The position numbers and the translations under genes are program-made. A stretch of DNA of 12,104 bases from Euryarchaeota archaeon UBA175 (GTDB lineage Archaea > Thermoplasmatota > Poseidoniia > Poseidoniales > Thalassarchaeaceae). A model generated the notes under the pieces. It made no database searches, was not told where the DNA came from, and worked only from the letters and a program-made list of their open reading frames with translations. Shown piece by piece: positions 1-7,055 of the stretch. The DNA lies in contig DAFD01000057.1 in the NCBI GenBank assembly GCA_002497895.1, forward strand, positions 1,627 to 13,730, in the 5' to 3' direction. Numbering within the stretch: position 1 is the first letter of the stretch; each line of letters begins with the position of its first letter.

Positions 1-80
1 TTATTTCTTTTCTTCACAATCGCCTCTTCAGTCCAGTTCTGCATCAGTTCATCAACCCAGTTTTCCAACCATTCGTCCAT
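1..80 (-). CDS. Partial CDS, N-terminus of an unknown acidic, Trp-rich protein
   Basis: An ATG at 78-80 (minus strand) opens a frame that stays open for 26 codons to the left edge. The visible peptide begins MDEWLENWVDELMQNW and has four Trp and many acidic residues, followed by a basic KKR stretch; it looks like an amphipathic helix. A GAGG Shine-Dalgarno-like element lies 7 nt before the ATG, which is the main support for a real start. The gene is divergent from the HxlR regulator at 222. HxlR genes often sit divergently from a gene they control, so this may be its target (inference). The family is not recognisable from so short a piece. Confidence 0.5.
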   Translation of the reverse strand, partial: MDEWLENWVDELMQNWTEEAIVKKRN

Positions 81-83
81 ATT

Positions 84-183
84 TATTCCTCAGTGTTTTT
101 TTGCAACTCAGTGCAATTTTCACACTTAGGGAATAGCCGTGCCTATTTGAATCCCGGAGTTTAACTGAATACACTGAGGTGCA
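84..183. promoter_or_regulatory. Divergent intergenic region with repeated CACTGAG-type motifs, candidate operator
   Basis: The heptamer CACTGAG occurs at 172-178 on the plus strand and at 107-113 and 89-95 on the minus strand. A one-mismatch copy, CACTTAGG, lies at 123-130. Extended to 12 nt, the copies CACTGAGGTGCA (172-183, plus) and CACTGAGTTGCA (102-113, minus) differ at one base and form a widely spaced inverted repeat. The 89-95 copy overlaps the SD of the leftward gene, and the 172-183 copy abuts the TATA-like box of the rightward gene. That placement suits an operator that could act on both promoters. The HxlR protein encoded alongside is the obvious candidate ligand, but this is inference. 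Confidence 0.4.
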
Positions 184-191
184 TTTTATAC
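184..191 (+). promoter_or_regulatory. TATA-like box of the HxlR-family gene
   Basis: TTTTATAC lies about 35 bp upstream of the ATG at 222. An archaeal TATA box places the transcript start about 25 nt downstream, near 213, giving a leader of roughly 8 nt. No Shine-Dalgarno element precedes the ATG, which agrees with a nearly leaderless mRNA. Confidence 0.45.
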
Positions 192-221
192 ACCAGATAC
201 ATTCTGCGTAACCTGTTGCAC

Positions 222-674
222 ATGGGCCGTCCTCCGATGATACTCAATGAGAATGACTTCGCGTCAATCCAGAAATCGATTCTTGAAGTCCAGGACAACG
301 GCCGCGACATCCGCAAGATCTTCGCTTCCTACTATGACGATGATGTTGATATCGGCTGGGAAGTAGATGCGGCAGTAGACTCCTTCCAAATGTTCTCATC
401 GCGCTGGACCATTGAAATTCTCGCCGCTCTCTACATCGCCGGAGACCGCCGATTCAACGAACTTCGAACCCTCTTGAGGGGTATCTCTTCAAGGACCCTG
501 TCGGACAAACTAACCACCTGTCAGCAGCATGGTTTGGTATCTCGCGTTGTGGAGGAAGGGCCACCAATTCGGGTGACCTATCGACTGACCACGCACGGAC
601 GCACTTGTGGACGACTCCTCGGGCCTCTCGTCGCTTACATGAAGGTACAGAAAGAACTAGTTGAGTCGGAATGA
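222..674 (+). CDS. HxlR-family winged-helix transcriptional regulator
   Basis: A 150-residue protein with one HxlR-type winged helix over about residues 55-128. Family landmarks are RWTIEIL (61-67), RRFNEL (76-81), the recognition region GISSRTLSDKL (87-97), and the wing GLVSRVVEEGPPIRVTYRLTTHGR. HxlR proteins are DNA-binding dimers that often regulate a neighbouring or divergent gene. The N-terminal Cys used by redox-sensing HxlR members just before the KW/RW motif is absent; the only Cys are 100 and 129, so thiol sensing of that type is unlikely. I chose ATG 222 over an in-frame TTG at 216 because it fits the TATA spacing; ATG 237 is a third possibility. The first 45 or so residues form an unusually long lead-in for this family. 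The divergent W-rich gene and the CACTGAG repeats are plausible targets. Confidence 0.85.
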   Translation: MGRPPMILNENDFASIQKSILEVQDNGRDIRKIFASYYDDDVDIGWEVDAAVDSFQMFSSRWTIEILAALYIAGDRRFNELRTLLRGISSRTLSDKLTTCQQHGLVSRVVEEGPPIRVTYRLTTHGRTCGRLLGPLVAYMKVQKELVESE

Positions 675-676
675 AT

Positions 677-691
677 TGTTCCTGTGGAACA
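677..691. terminator. Perfect palindrome just after the HxlR stop, hairpin or protein site
   Basis: TGTTCC-TGT-GGAACA begins 3 nt after the HxlR stop codon. The 6-bp arms are perfect with a 3-nt loop, followed by an AT-rich ATTATT. It could be a weak terminator hairpin or a dimer-binding site in front of the next gene. No T-run follows directly, so the terminator label is tentative. Confidence 0.3.
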
Positions 692-773
692 TTATTGCGA
701 CCGCTCTAAACTCGATGCGATAACGATTCATAGAGCCGCATGATTGAAAGGGTGAACGAGTCAAAAAGCGTCT

Positions 774-1427
774 ATGGCATTGCTCGAACAGTGGCGCGGT
801 AAGCGCTCTTGGTTCCTCGATGGCCTCATCGCTCTAACTGGGGGCGCTCTTGGGCTTGGGGCAATGCTTCCTGGAATGCTCCCGCCGGCTGCGCAAGGTA
901 CTTTGTCGGCTCCGAAGAAGAATTGGGAGAATCCTGTTCGGGCGAGGATTATGTCGACTCTCGACCGCTCGCCCGGGATTCATTTTCGTGAATTACAACG
1001 ACGATTGGAGGCAGCTAATGGGACTCTGCGCCATCACCTCGATGTCTTGGTAACCGAGAAATCGGTGACGACAATGTCGGTCAATGGGCGAACTTGCTAC
1101 TATGCTGGTGCGCCAGCTCAGGTTGAGATACTCATCGGGACTGGTGTGACCGATGATGCACGCGCTGCCTCGATGCTTCCTGTTGGATTGTCCATTTTGC
1201 AGCGCGCAGTCGTCGCTCGCCTGACTTTCTCCGATGCGCCTCGCTCACAGGCCGCGCTAGCGCGCGATCTCGGGCGTTCACGCTCGGCTGTTCACTCGGC
1301 TGTTGGTGTTCTACGCACGCGTGGTATCGTCACCGAAGGAGAACTACAATTAGCTGATCATCTCAAATCTCTGAGAACCTCTCGACTAGAGTATAATTGG
1401 TTAGATCTTCGTGCCGAAATGGCATGA
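774..1427 (+). CDS. Membrane-anchored regulator with two winged-helix domains
   Basis: A 217-residue protein. After a basic N-terminus (RGKR, 8-11) comes one hydrophobic Gly/Leu-rich segment at about 13-36, likely a membrane anchor. Domain 1 is an ArsR/MarR-like winged helix at about 52-112: NPVRARIMSTLDRSPGIHF, then a recognition helix with GTLRHHLDVL and a wing ending in RTCYYAG. Domain 2 at about 142-200 contains SQAALARDLGRSRSAVHSAV and LRTRGIVT, a second HTH. Two tandem HTHs resemble the archaeal COG3398-type regulators. The anchor suggests the DNA-binding part stays at the inner face of the membrane. No SD is evident; GGGTGA is about 18 nt upstream, which is far. The gene is GC-rich (41 of 60 G+C at 1201-1260, hand count), unlike the next gene. 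Ligand and target are unknown. Confidence 0.75.
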   Translation: MALLEQWRGKRSWFLDGLIALTGGALGLGAMLPGMLPPAAQGTLSAPKKNWENPVRARIMSTLDRSPGIHFRELQRRLEAANGTLRHHLDVLVTEKSVTTMSVNGRTCYYAGAPAQVEILIGTGVTDDARAASMLPVGLSILQRAVVARLTFSDAPRSQAALARDLGRSRSAVHSAVGVLRTRGIVTEGELQLADHLKSLRTSRLEYNWLDLRAEMA

Positions 1428-1468
1428 TTATGCATTGCCTTTATTTCACTCACTTGAGAGGAATTTTC

Positions 1469-2101
1469 ATGAACACGGGTACGAAAGTCACTGTTGGCAT
1501 TGGCGCCTTCATGCTGATTGGTGGCATATTGGCTACAGTAATGGGAGCTGGCGCCATTGGCGGGGCCGAAGATTGGAGGCCTACTGACGATATTTTCTGG
1601 GAAGGTGAGAGCGGTACGGATAGTTTCGTACACGTTAAGGAAGGGGTCGGAACTGATCTTGTGGTATTCGTAACTGATGATATTAGATGTGATGATTTTA
1701 CACTCGAAATAGAAGGAGGCATGGCATCTTGGGAACAAGATAGGTGTGTTGAGGATGGAAAATTACCTTCAGGGTATGGTGATGACCCAGAGGGATGGTT
1801 ACATCTTGGTACCATTAAAGGTCTTGAAGATGGTGTTGAGTATACAATTACAACCAGTCACGACGTTGTTTTAGTAGGATGGGAAGTCATTGAAGGACTG
1901 TTTGGAGACTTTTTAGGAGGTCTTGCTGCAATATGTGGAGGGCCAACTTTCCTATGCTGTGGTTTGATTTTCCTGTTGATTGGAATTGTTATGGCGTTAA
2001 CACAAAAGGGCAATGAAAAAACAGAAACTAGGATTGAAATTAATCAAGAAATTGATTCTGTTAAGGGCGATAAGAATTGGTATGATGATGGTTCCTCGTA
2101 A
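1469..2101 (+). CDS. Small membrane protein with an exposed domain, function unknown
   Basis: A 210-residue protein. The start at 1469 is set by GAGAGG at 1456-1461, 7 nt upstream; an earlier in-frame start would overlap the previous gene. A Gly-rich transmembrane helix covers about residues 7-31. A hydrophilic region, about 33-140, has two Cys (74, 93) that could form a disulfide, and reads as a small beta-rich domain outside the cell. A second hydrophobic stretch, about 146-178, includes a GGPTFLCCG segment and may be one long or two short helices. The tail (179-210) is charged. I recognise no family. It lies 41 bp after the membrane-anchored regulator and may be its partner, an inference from position only. 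It is much more AT-rich than that gene (20 of 60 G+C at 1981-2040), which may point to separate ancestry. Confidence 0.7.
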   Translation: MNTGTKVTVGIGAFMLIGGILATVMGAGAIGGAEDWRPTDDIFWEGESGTDSFVHVKEGVGTDLVVFVTDDIRCDDFTLEIEGGMASWEQDRCVEDGKLPSGYGDDPEGWLHLGTIKGLEDGVEYTITTSHDVVLVGWEVIEGLFGDFLGGLAAICGGPTFLCCGLIFLLIGIVMALTQKGNEKTETRIEINQEIDSVKGDKNWYDDGSS

Positions 2102-2184
2102 TCATCAAACCATCCCTGATTGAGTCGTCTGAGTTAGGTTGGCAACAGAATCCTATTACACATTGAATTTCGGCAAGTGGTTGC

Positions 2185-3273
2185 ATGTTCCGCATCCGAA
2201 TGGTCGAACAGCCAATGCCAACGGGTTCTCGAGACCCGGATGTCCTGCTCGCTTGGCTACTCGATTCGATGGGATTAGTTCGCTCGCGCAGCGAAGGTGC
2301 TACCATCGACGAGGAACAAGGTGCAATCCATCGGATAGTCAGGCACACACTCCTTGAAGAGCCGCTGCGCGGCTGGGATAACGCCGCAATTTCCGAATTC
2401 TCCGGCCTCTCTCAGACTGGTGTGCACAACCAGATGCACAAGCTGCGCGAAGTGGGTTTGGTTAGTTCACAGTTGGCCGGCCGCTGGCACGTCAATGTGC
2501 TGCGTGGAGGATCGATGGCTGGGGCGGTCGAGCTTGTTGCAGTTCAGACACGAGCCATCGCATGGATGAGATTGGCTGAGTTGAGTGGGCTAATCAGCGA
2601 GTCCGAGCAACGTATGTCGGAGGCTAGCGAAGAGGACTCGCAAGATTTCAGAATCGATATCGCCGAGCCTGGGCCGAGCGCTGAGGGCTCTGATAGGCTC
2701 GATGCCCTGATCACTGATCTGGGTATAATCGGTGATCGCGTCAAGTCGGGCGATACCGTCGCTCGGCGTGTATTCGAAGAATTGGCGTCCAGCGACCGCC
2801 CGCTTACACTGCAAACACTGGCCGACCGTACTGATGAAACTCGTTCACGAGCGCAGCGAGTTGTTGAGAGATTGCGTCAAGCGGGTATCGTCGATAGGGT
2901 GGCTATGCGCGACCGTATCGCCATGGATGTCTATGCGGGCCTCATGAGGCAACATTCGGCCCGCGGTGAAGAATGGCTGATGGGACGAGGTGGTCTTGGC
3001 CGCCTCGATGAGGAGGTCTCCTCGGCCTTGCTAACAGGAGCAAAAAAGAAGAAATTAAGCATCGAAAAGGTCGAGGATATCCTCGCTACAGTTTCAATCG
3101 ATGCACAGCGACTACTCCTCAATACACTCGGTGGCCGCATGCCTTACGGCTACCGCATCGCTGGGAAAAACGGCGCTGATATCGCCGAGCGGGTAATGAC
3201 CAATATCGACAGAACTCTGCGCCGATGGAAAACTGTCGCGCAACGACTCGATGAAGCGGTTGTCAGTGAGTAA
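2185..3273 (+). CDS. Soluble multi-winged-helix putative regulator
   Basis: A 362-residue protein without hydrophobic segments. A first winged helix spans about 50-108, with AISEFSGLSQTGVHNQMHKL as helix-turn-helix and GLVSSQLAGRWHVNVLR as wing. A helical linker (115-150) leads to an acidic stretch (about 148-170). A second winged helix spans about 188-250, with LTLQTLADRTDETRSRAQRV and GIVDRVAMRDRIAMDVY. The C-terminal part (255-362) is helical, contains KKKK at 287-290, and ends in RTLRRWKTVAQRLDEA. The two HTHs suggest DNA binding. The length and C-terminal domain are unlike the usual archaeal two-HTH regulators, and I do not recognise the family. The start is uncertain: ATGs at 2185, 2200 and 2215 are all in frame and none has a good SD. 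It converges on the DUF2237 gene with a 17-bp gap. Confidence 0.7.
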   Translation: MFRIRMVEQPMPTGSRDPDVLLAWLLDSMGLVRSRSEGATIDEEQGAIHRIVRHTLLEEPLRGWDNAAISEFSGLSQTGVHNQMHKLREVGLVSSQLAGRWHVNVLRGGSMAGAVELVAVQTRAIAWMRLAELSGLISESEQRMSEASEEDSQDFRIDIAEPGPSAEGSDRLDALITDLGIIGDRVKSGDTVARRVFEELASSDRPLTLQTLADRTDETRSRAQRVVERLRQAGIVDRVAMRDRIAMDVYAGLMRQHSARGEEWLMGRGGLGRLDEEVSSALLTGAKKKKLSIEKVEDILATVSIDAQRLLLNTLGGRMPYGYRIAGKNGADIAERVMTNIDRTLRRWKTVAQRLDEAVVSE

Positions 3274-3290
3274 TCCAGCTTCAAACAGGC

Positions 3291-3662
3291 CTATTCAGCA
3301 GACTCGGCATGGGCCTCTAGCAATTCAATATCGCAAGCCACCAATGCCTCCTCGTGGGTTGCTTCGAGCACAACCGGACAAGCAACCCCAGCCTCGACAG
3401 CATCCTGCCAAGTCTGCGCACAGACACACCAACGATCTCCGGGTTTGAGTCCGGGGAATCCATGCTCAGGAGCCGGTGTAATCAGGTCGTTTCCCCGTGA
3501 GCGGGCGAATTCGAGGAACTCTTGTGTCAGTATACAACAGACGGTGTGTGAGCCTCGATCACGGGCATCGGTATTGCAGCAACCATCACGGAACCAGCCG
3601 GTCTTTGGAGCTAGAGAACATGTCTCCAATTCGCCGCCGAGGACATTGATAGAATCGTGCAT
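3291..3662 (-). CDS. DUF2237 family protein (COG3651), Cys-rich
   Basis: A 123-residue protein matching DUF2237 almost end to end: NVLGGELETCS (6-16), TGWFRDGCCNT (21-31), HTVCCILTQEFLEFARSRGNDL (39-60), PAPEHGFPGLKPGDRWCVCA (63-82) and CPVVLEATHEEAL (95-107). The biochemical role of the family is unknown as far as I recall. The nine Cys (15, 28, 29, 42, 43, 79, 81, 95, 110), with CC and CxC motifs, suggest metal binding or disulfides (inference). Its ATG overlaps the stop codon of the upstream dihydrouridine synthase by one base (TGATG), so the two are probably co-transcribed and translationally coupled. The usual bacterial genomic setting of DUF2237 is variable, so the coupling is the most useful functional hint here. 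Confidence 0.85.
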   Translation of the reverse strand: MHDSINVLGGELETCSLAPKTGWFRDGCCNTDARDRGSHTVCCILTQEFLEFARSRGNDLITPAPEHGFPGLKPGDRWCVCAQTWQDAVEAGVACPVVLEATHEEALVACDIELLEAHAESAE

Positions 3663-4642
3663 CAGACCACCAGTGCTGTAGTATCGGCGAGCTCTCTGAG
3701 GTATTCAGATACCCGCTCGCCGAGCGCATTTTGATCGTTAATAGAATGTAGTTCGACGCGCATATTTGAGGCTCCTGGAAGACCCTTAGTGAATGATACC
3801 GCGTGTCGCTTGAGGTTCTTACATTGACCAGATTCGTAGACTTCTTTACTCAATTCTAGATAACGCTGCCAACACCAAGAACGTGCTACTGCAGAGTTAT
3901 CCTCACCCCAAGGAGCCGTTTCATTAGTCCAACCCAGGTCTCTCTTAATTTCGTGGAAAATTGTTGGCCGGCCGATTGCTCCGCGACCAATCATTAGTCC
4001 GGCCGCACCGGTTGCTTCGATGCAGGCAGCAGCACTTGCAGCATCGACGACATCCCCATTGGCGATGACTGGGATGTCGACAGCCTCGACTATTCTACGA
4101 ATCTGCGACCAATCAGCCTCACCGGCGTAGCGTTGACTCAGCGTCCTCCCATGCACGCAGATTCTTCCAATTCCCTCAGCCTCCAACCTCTGACAAATAT
4201 CCAAAGCAGTATTTGGTCCACTTCCAGTTCCGAGTCGCATCTTCACGGTAATCGGAACATCAGACGCTTCAATGCAAGCGCGTACCATTCGCACAACCTT
4301 GTCCGGGTCACGTAGTAGAGCAGCACCGGCATCGTTGCGGCAGACCTTGGGCGCAGGGCAACCAAAATTGAGATCGATGATGTCCGCTCGATCGTGCAAA
4401 AGTTGCACAGTTGCGACCATTTCATCGATATCGCCACCGAAAATCTGCGGGATAAATGGAGACTCGCGAGGATCGGATTCCACTTTCAGCCAGGAGTGTT
4501 TGGCATGACGGGAGAGCCCTGAGGCGGCGGTGAATTCAGTGAAAGTCAGGTCAGCACCAACCTCGCGAGCGAGGAGGCGGTAAGCCAGATCGGTGACCCC
4601 CGCCATCGGCGCGAGAAACAGAGGAACCGGCTCGACTCCCAT
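3662..4642 (-). CDS. dus: tRNA-dihydrouridine synthase (Dus family)
   Basis: A 326-residue FMN-dependent enzyme that reduces uridine to dihydrouridine in tRNA using NAD(P)H. The TIM-barrel carries the expected landmarks: APMAGVTDLAYR (11-22, flavin-binding N-terminus), QIFGG (66-70), DLNFGCPAPKVCRNDAGAALL (90-110) with the catalytic Cys at 95, VKMRLG (133-138), ICVHGRTLSQRYAGEADW (161-178), IPVIANGDV (190-198) and GLMIGRGAIGRP (215-226). A helical C-terminal domain (about 240-326) corresponds to the tRNA-binding part. Length and motifs fit the DusB/archaeal Dus group; the uridine position modified cannot be read from sequence. ATG 4642 lies 64 bp after the helicase stop and directly before the DUF2237 gene, which it overlaps by one base. 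Confidence 0.92.
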   Translation of the reverse strand: MGVEPVPLFLAPMAGVTDLAYRLLAREVGADLTFTEFTAASGLSRHAKHSWLKVESDPRESPFIPQIFGGDIDEMVATVQLLHDRADIIDLNFGCPAPKVCRNDAGAALLRDPDKVVRMVRACIEASDVPITVKMRLGTGSGPNTALDICQRLEAEGIGRICVHGRTLSQRYAGEADWSQIRRIVEAVDIPVIANGDVVDAASAAACIEATGAAGLMIGRGAIGRPTIFHEIKRDLGWTNETAPWGEDNSAVARSWCWQRYLELSKEVYESGQCKNLKRHAVSFTKGLPGASNMRVELHSINDQNALGERVSEYLRELADTTALVV

Positions 4643-4706
4643 GTTGTTTCGGCACCGACCCTTCGTTATCAGGCCAACGCTGGTAGTAGATTCGAAAGTT
4701 CCCTAT

Positions 4707-6245
4707 TCAGCGGTTGGCAAAATCCCAATCATCGGCGTGGCGAGGCTTCAACCATCTGCCACGGACCTTGGTATTCGATAGGGCTGAGACGAGAGCGTCG
4801 ATTTCGGAACTTGGTACCTCGACAACACTGATCCGGTCGAGAAGATCGATTCTGCCGATTCGGTCTCCTTTGAGACCGCCCTCGTTACAAATTACCGCGA
4901 CGATATCTTTCGGCCTAACGCGATCCACCTTACCGACCGTAAGAGCCAGAGCCGTGTTTCCGGTGTGATTCGAAGTTTCCTCAAGGTTTGCATCTCCAAC
5001 CAGCATCTCGATAGCTGCGAGAGCGATTTGTTCTGGCGAGAGATTTGATTCAATAGCCGAGTTGTACGCTGTTCTAGCGAGTTGACTCGGCTCGTTTTCC
5101 ATCATCTCTTCGACCAATCTGATAGTCTGCAATTCTTCGACTTCAGCCGCCGTAGGAAGTGGCTCCTTGCCAAGACGTCCAGCGACTTTGTTCAACATTC
5201 CAATTCGGCGGCTGACGCCCTTCGAAATCAGAAGAATACTTCGGCCTTCACGGCCAGCTCGGCCAGTGCGGCCGACGCGATGGACATAGACCTCTGAATT
5301 CGAGGGCATATCGTCCTGAATGACCAGATCGACGGCCTCGACATCAAGTCCTCGAGCCGCCACATCAGTGGCGACGAGGAGATTCGAACGACCATTTCGG
5401 AACCGCGTCATTACATTGTCACGGTGCTTTTGTTGGTAACCGCCGTGAAGCGACTCCGCACCGATGTGAGACAATTCCTTTGCCAATTCCTCGGTACGGT
5501 TTCGAGTTCGACAGAAAATGATGCAGGCCTCGGGGTCGTATCGCACAAGAAGCCGCTCGATGGCCTGCCCTCGGCTCCTCTTGGGAACGATGAGAACCGA
5601 TTGGACCACAGTATCAGCAGCCTTCAGTGGCCCTGATCCCGCTTTGATTGTAATCGGTTGGTCGAGAGCAGCATTTGCCAGTCTCTCGACCGATTTCGGC
5701 ATCGTCGCTGCAAGCAAGAGCGTTTGACACTCTTGTGGCATAGCCGCATTGATGCGATCGAGGTCGTCAGAGAATCCCATACTGAGCATCTCGTCTGCCT
5801 CATCCAAAACGAACATCTCGATATCGCCAAGATTGACCGTGCCTTGATCGATGTGATCGCACAATCGTCCGGGCGTCGCGACGATGTTCGAATCAGGGCG
5901 CCGCTTCAGCGCCCGCTTTTGGTCGCGGAAAGGCGCTCCTCCAATCAGACAGACGGAGGGGTGAGTCCCTCCACACATGCGATTGAAATCATCCTGAACC
6001 TGTAATGCAAGCTCGCGCGTGGGAGCAAGGATAAGCGAGCGAGCACCCAATTGCAGAATCGGAATCACGTAAGCCGCGGTCTTTCCAGTACCTGTTTGAG
6101 CGGTAGCGAGTATGTCGCGGCCTTGCAAAGCCACTGGAATCACTTCTGCCTGAACTGGAGTCATTTCCTCAAAGCCCATTCCAATCAAAGAATTGGCGAT
6201 GTATGGCCGAAGCTCGAGCGAATCGAATCTAATGTCTTGGTCCAT
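4707..6245 (-). CDS. DEAD-box RNA helicase with DbpA-type RNA-binding domain
   Basis: A 512-residue ATP-dependent RNA helicase of the DeaD/CsdA type. Motifs in order: Q motif with F25 and Q32, Walker A AQTGTGKT (49-56), Ia PTRELALQV (75-83), Ib TPGRL (124-128), II DEAD (149-152), III AAT (179-181), IV IIFCRTRN (242-249), LHGGY (266-270), V VATDVAARGLD (291-301) and VI HRVGRTGRAGR (322-332). A linker (about 360-430) leads to a DbpA-type RRM-like domain (about 434-503; DIVAVICNEGG, RIGRIDLLDRISVVEV, GRWLKP). Family members unwind structured RNA in ribosome assembly and cold adaptation. Motif III is AAT where SAT is usual. GGAGG precedes the ATG by 10 nt. It lies 116 bp downstream of the uS2 gene on the same strand, which fits a ribosome-related role. 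Confidence 0.95.
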   Translation of the reverse strand: MDQDIRFDSLELRPYIANSLIGMGFEEMTPVQAEVIPVALQGRDILATAQTGTGKTAAYVIPILQLGARSLILAPTRELALQVQDDFNRMCGGTHPSVCLIGGAPFRDQKRALKRRPDSNIVATPGRLCDHIDQGTVNLGDIEMFVLDEADEMLSMGFSDDLDRINAAMPQECQTLLLAATMPKSVERLANAALDQPITIKAGSGPLKAADTVVQSVLIVPKRSRGQAIERLLVRYDPEACIIFCRTRNRTEELAKELSHIGAESLHGGYQQKHRDNVMTRFRNGRSNLLVATDVAARGLDVEAVDLVIQDDMPSNSEVYVHRVGRTGRAGREGRSILLISKGVSRRIGMLNKVAGRLGKEPLPTAAEVEELQTIRLVEEMMENEPSQLARTAYNSAIESNLSPEQIALAAIEMLVGDANLEETSNHTGNTALALTVGKVDRVRPKDIVAVICNEGGLKGDRIGRIDLLDRISVVEVPSSEIDALVSALSNTKVRGRWLKPRHADDWDFANR

Positions 6246-6361
6246 GACAGGCAGCCCCTCCGGCTACATCCGGACAACCTGCCCGCCCTGCTCTTCCTAT
6301 TTGGTCGGCTCGGGTCTAAGCAGTCGGCGCTCAAAACACCGAAAGTGCCGAATCTTGAGTT

Positions 6362-6976
6362 TCAGAAAGTGGATTCCCACTCTTCGACGTTTTGGGCTCG
6401 CTCCCAGTCCGCGTAATTCGTGCTGCCACGAGCAGTCAGAATCTCGCGAGCCAAGAGCCAGTAGATCAAAGCCAGCGAGCGGCGACCCTTATTGTTGGCA
6501 GGCAGAGCCAAGTCGACATTGCGAAGAGTGTTGTTTGCATCGACGATTCCAACGATTGGCAGGCCAGTGGAGACAGCCTCTGAGAGGGCCTGAGCATCCG
6601 CAGCCGGATCGGTCACGAAGAGGACCTCCGGCTCCTGATAGGTTCGTAGTCGAGGGTTAGTCATCGTGCCTGGAATGAAGCGGCCAACGATGCGCTTGGC
6701 ACCGATTGACTGAGCGAACTTACGAGCAGGACGCTGTCCATACTGGCGAGCGCTGACGACGAGGATGCGTTCTGGGTCGTAGCGAGAGAGGAATTTTGCA
6801 ACCGTGCGGATGCGCTCATCCGTCTGGTTGATGTCAATCAAGTGCAGTCCGCTACCATCAGCACGATCGGTGTCGATGAAGCGTTGCATGTCCGAGGATT
6901 TTTGGTTTGTTCCAATGTGAACCGCGTGCGTCTCATAGACATCATACGGCACTAGGGGTGACTCGATCTCACTCAT
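6362..6976 (-). CDS. rps2: Small ribosomal subunit protein uS2, archaeal type
   Basis: A 204-residue protein of the 30S subunit. Landmarks: HIGTNQKSSDMQRFI (20-34), RFIPGTMTNPRL (99-110), EPEVLFVTDPAADAQALSEA (115-134), GLPIVGIVDANN (138-149), and LPANNKGRRSLALIYWLL (158-175). The short length and the NNKGRRSLALIYWLLARE signature are those of archaeal/eukaryotic S2; the bacterial coiled insertion is missing. A GAGG element precedes the ATG by 7 nt. In many archaea rps2 follows rpoN, rpoK and eno; here it lies between a lipoprotein gene and a DEAD-box helicase, so the usual cluster is broken or lineage-specific. A 15-bp palindrome lies 53 bp upstream. Confidence 0.95.
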   Translation of the reverse strand: MSEIESPLVPYDVYETHAVHIGTNQKSSDMQRFIDTDRADGSGLHLIDINQTDERIRTVAKFLSRYDPERILVVSARQYGQRPARKFAQSIGAKRIVGRFIPGTMTNPRLRTYQEPEVLFVTDPAADAQALSEAVSTGLPIVGIVDANNTLRNVDLALPANNKGRRSLALIYWLLAREILTARGSTNYADWERAQNVEEWESTF

Positions 6977-7029
6977 GATGGGTCCTCAGCAGCGCGGCGA
7001 CCTGACCTCTCCTCATAAGCGCTGCGCAT

Positions 7030-7044
7030 CGCCCCAAAGGGGCG
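7030..7044. promoter_or_regulatory. Palindrome CGCCCC-AAA-GGGGCG upstream of rps2
   Basis: Perfect 6-bp arms and a 3-nt spacer between the lipoprotein stop and the uS2 start. It is 53 bp from the uS2 ATG and 11 bp past the lipoprotein stop. It could be a terminator-like hairpin for the lipoprotein, a 5'-leader hairpin, or a DNA operator. Its core (CCC-AAA-GGG on the plus strand) is shared with the palindrome at 8711-8725 at nearly the same distance from a start, which favours regulation. Confidence 0.45.
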
Positions 7045-7055
7045 TCACAGGTGAA

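Noticed and set aside
216..221. TTG at 216 as start of the HxlR gene
   Set aside because: It adds two residues, has no SD, and the ATG at 222 fits the TATA spacing equally well.
1397..1468. N-terminal extension of the small membrane protein
   Set aside because: It would overlap the previous gene, begins at a non-ATG codon and is not hydrophobic like the true N-terminus; the SD points to 1469.
6193..6660. Plus-strand open frame of 155 codons across the helicase-uS2 junction
   Set aside because: It is antisense to two clear conserved genes and encodes low-complexity Ser/Arg/Pro-rich sequence.
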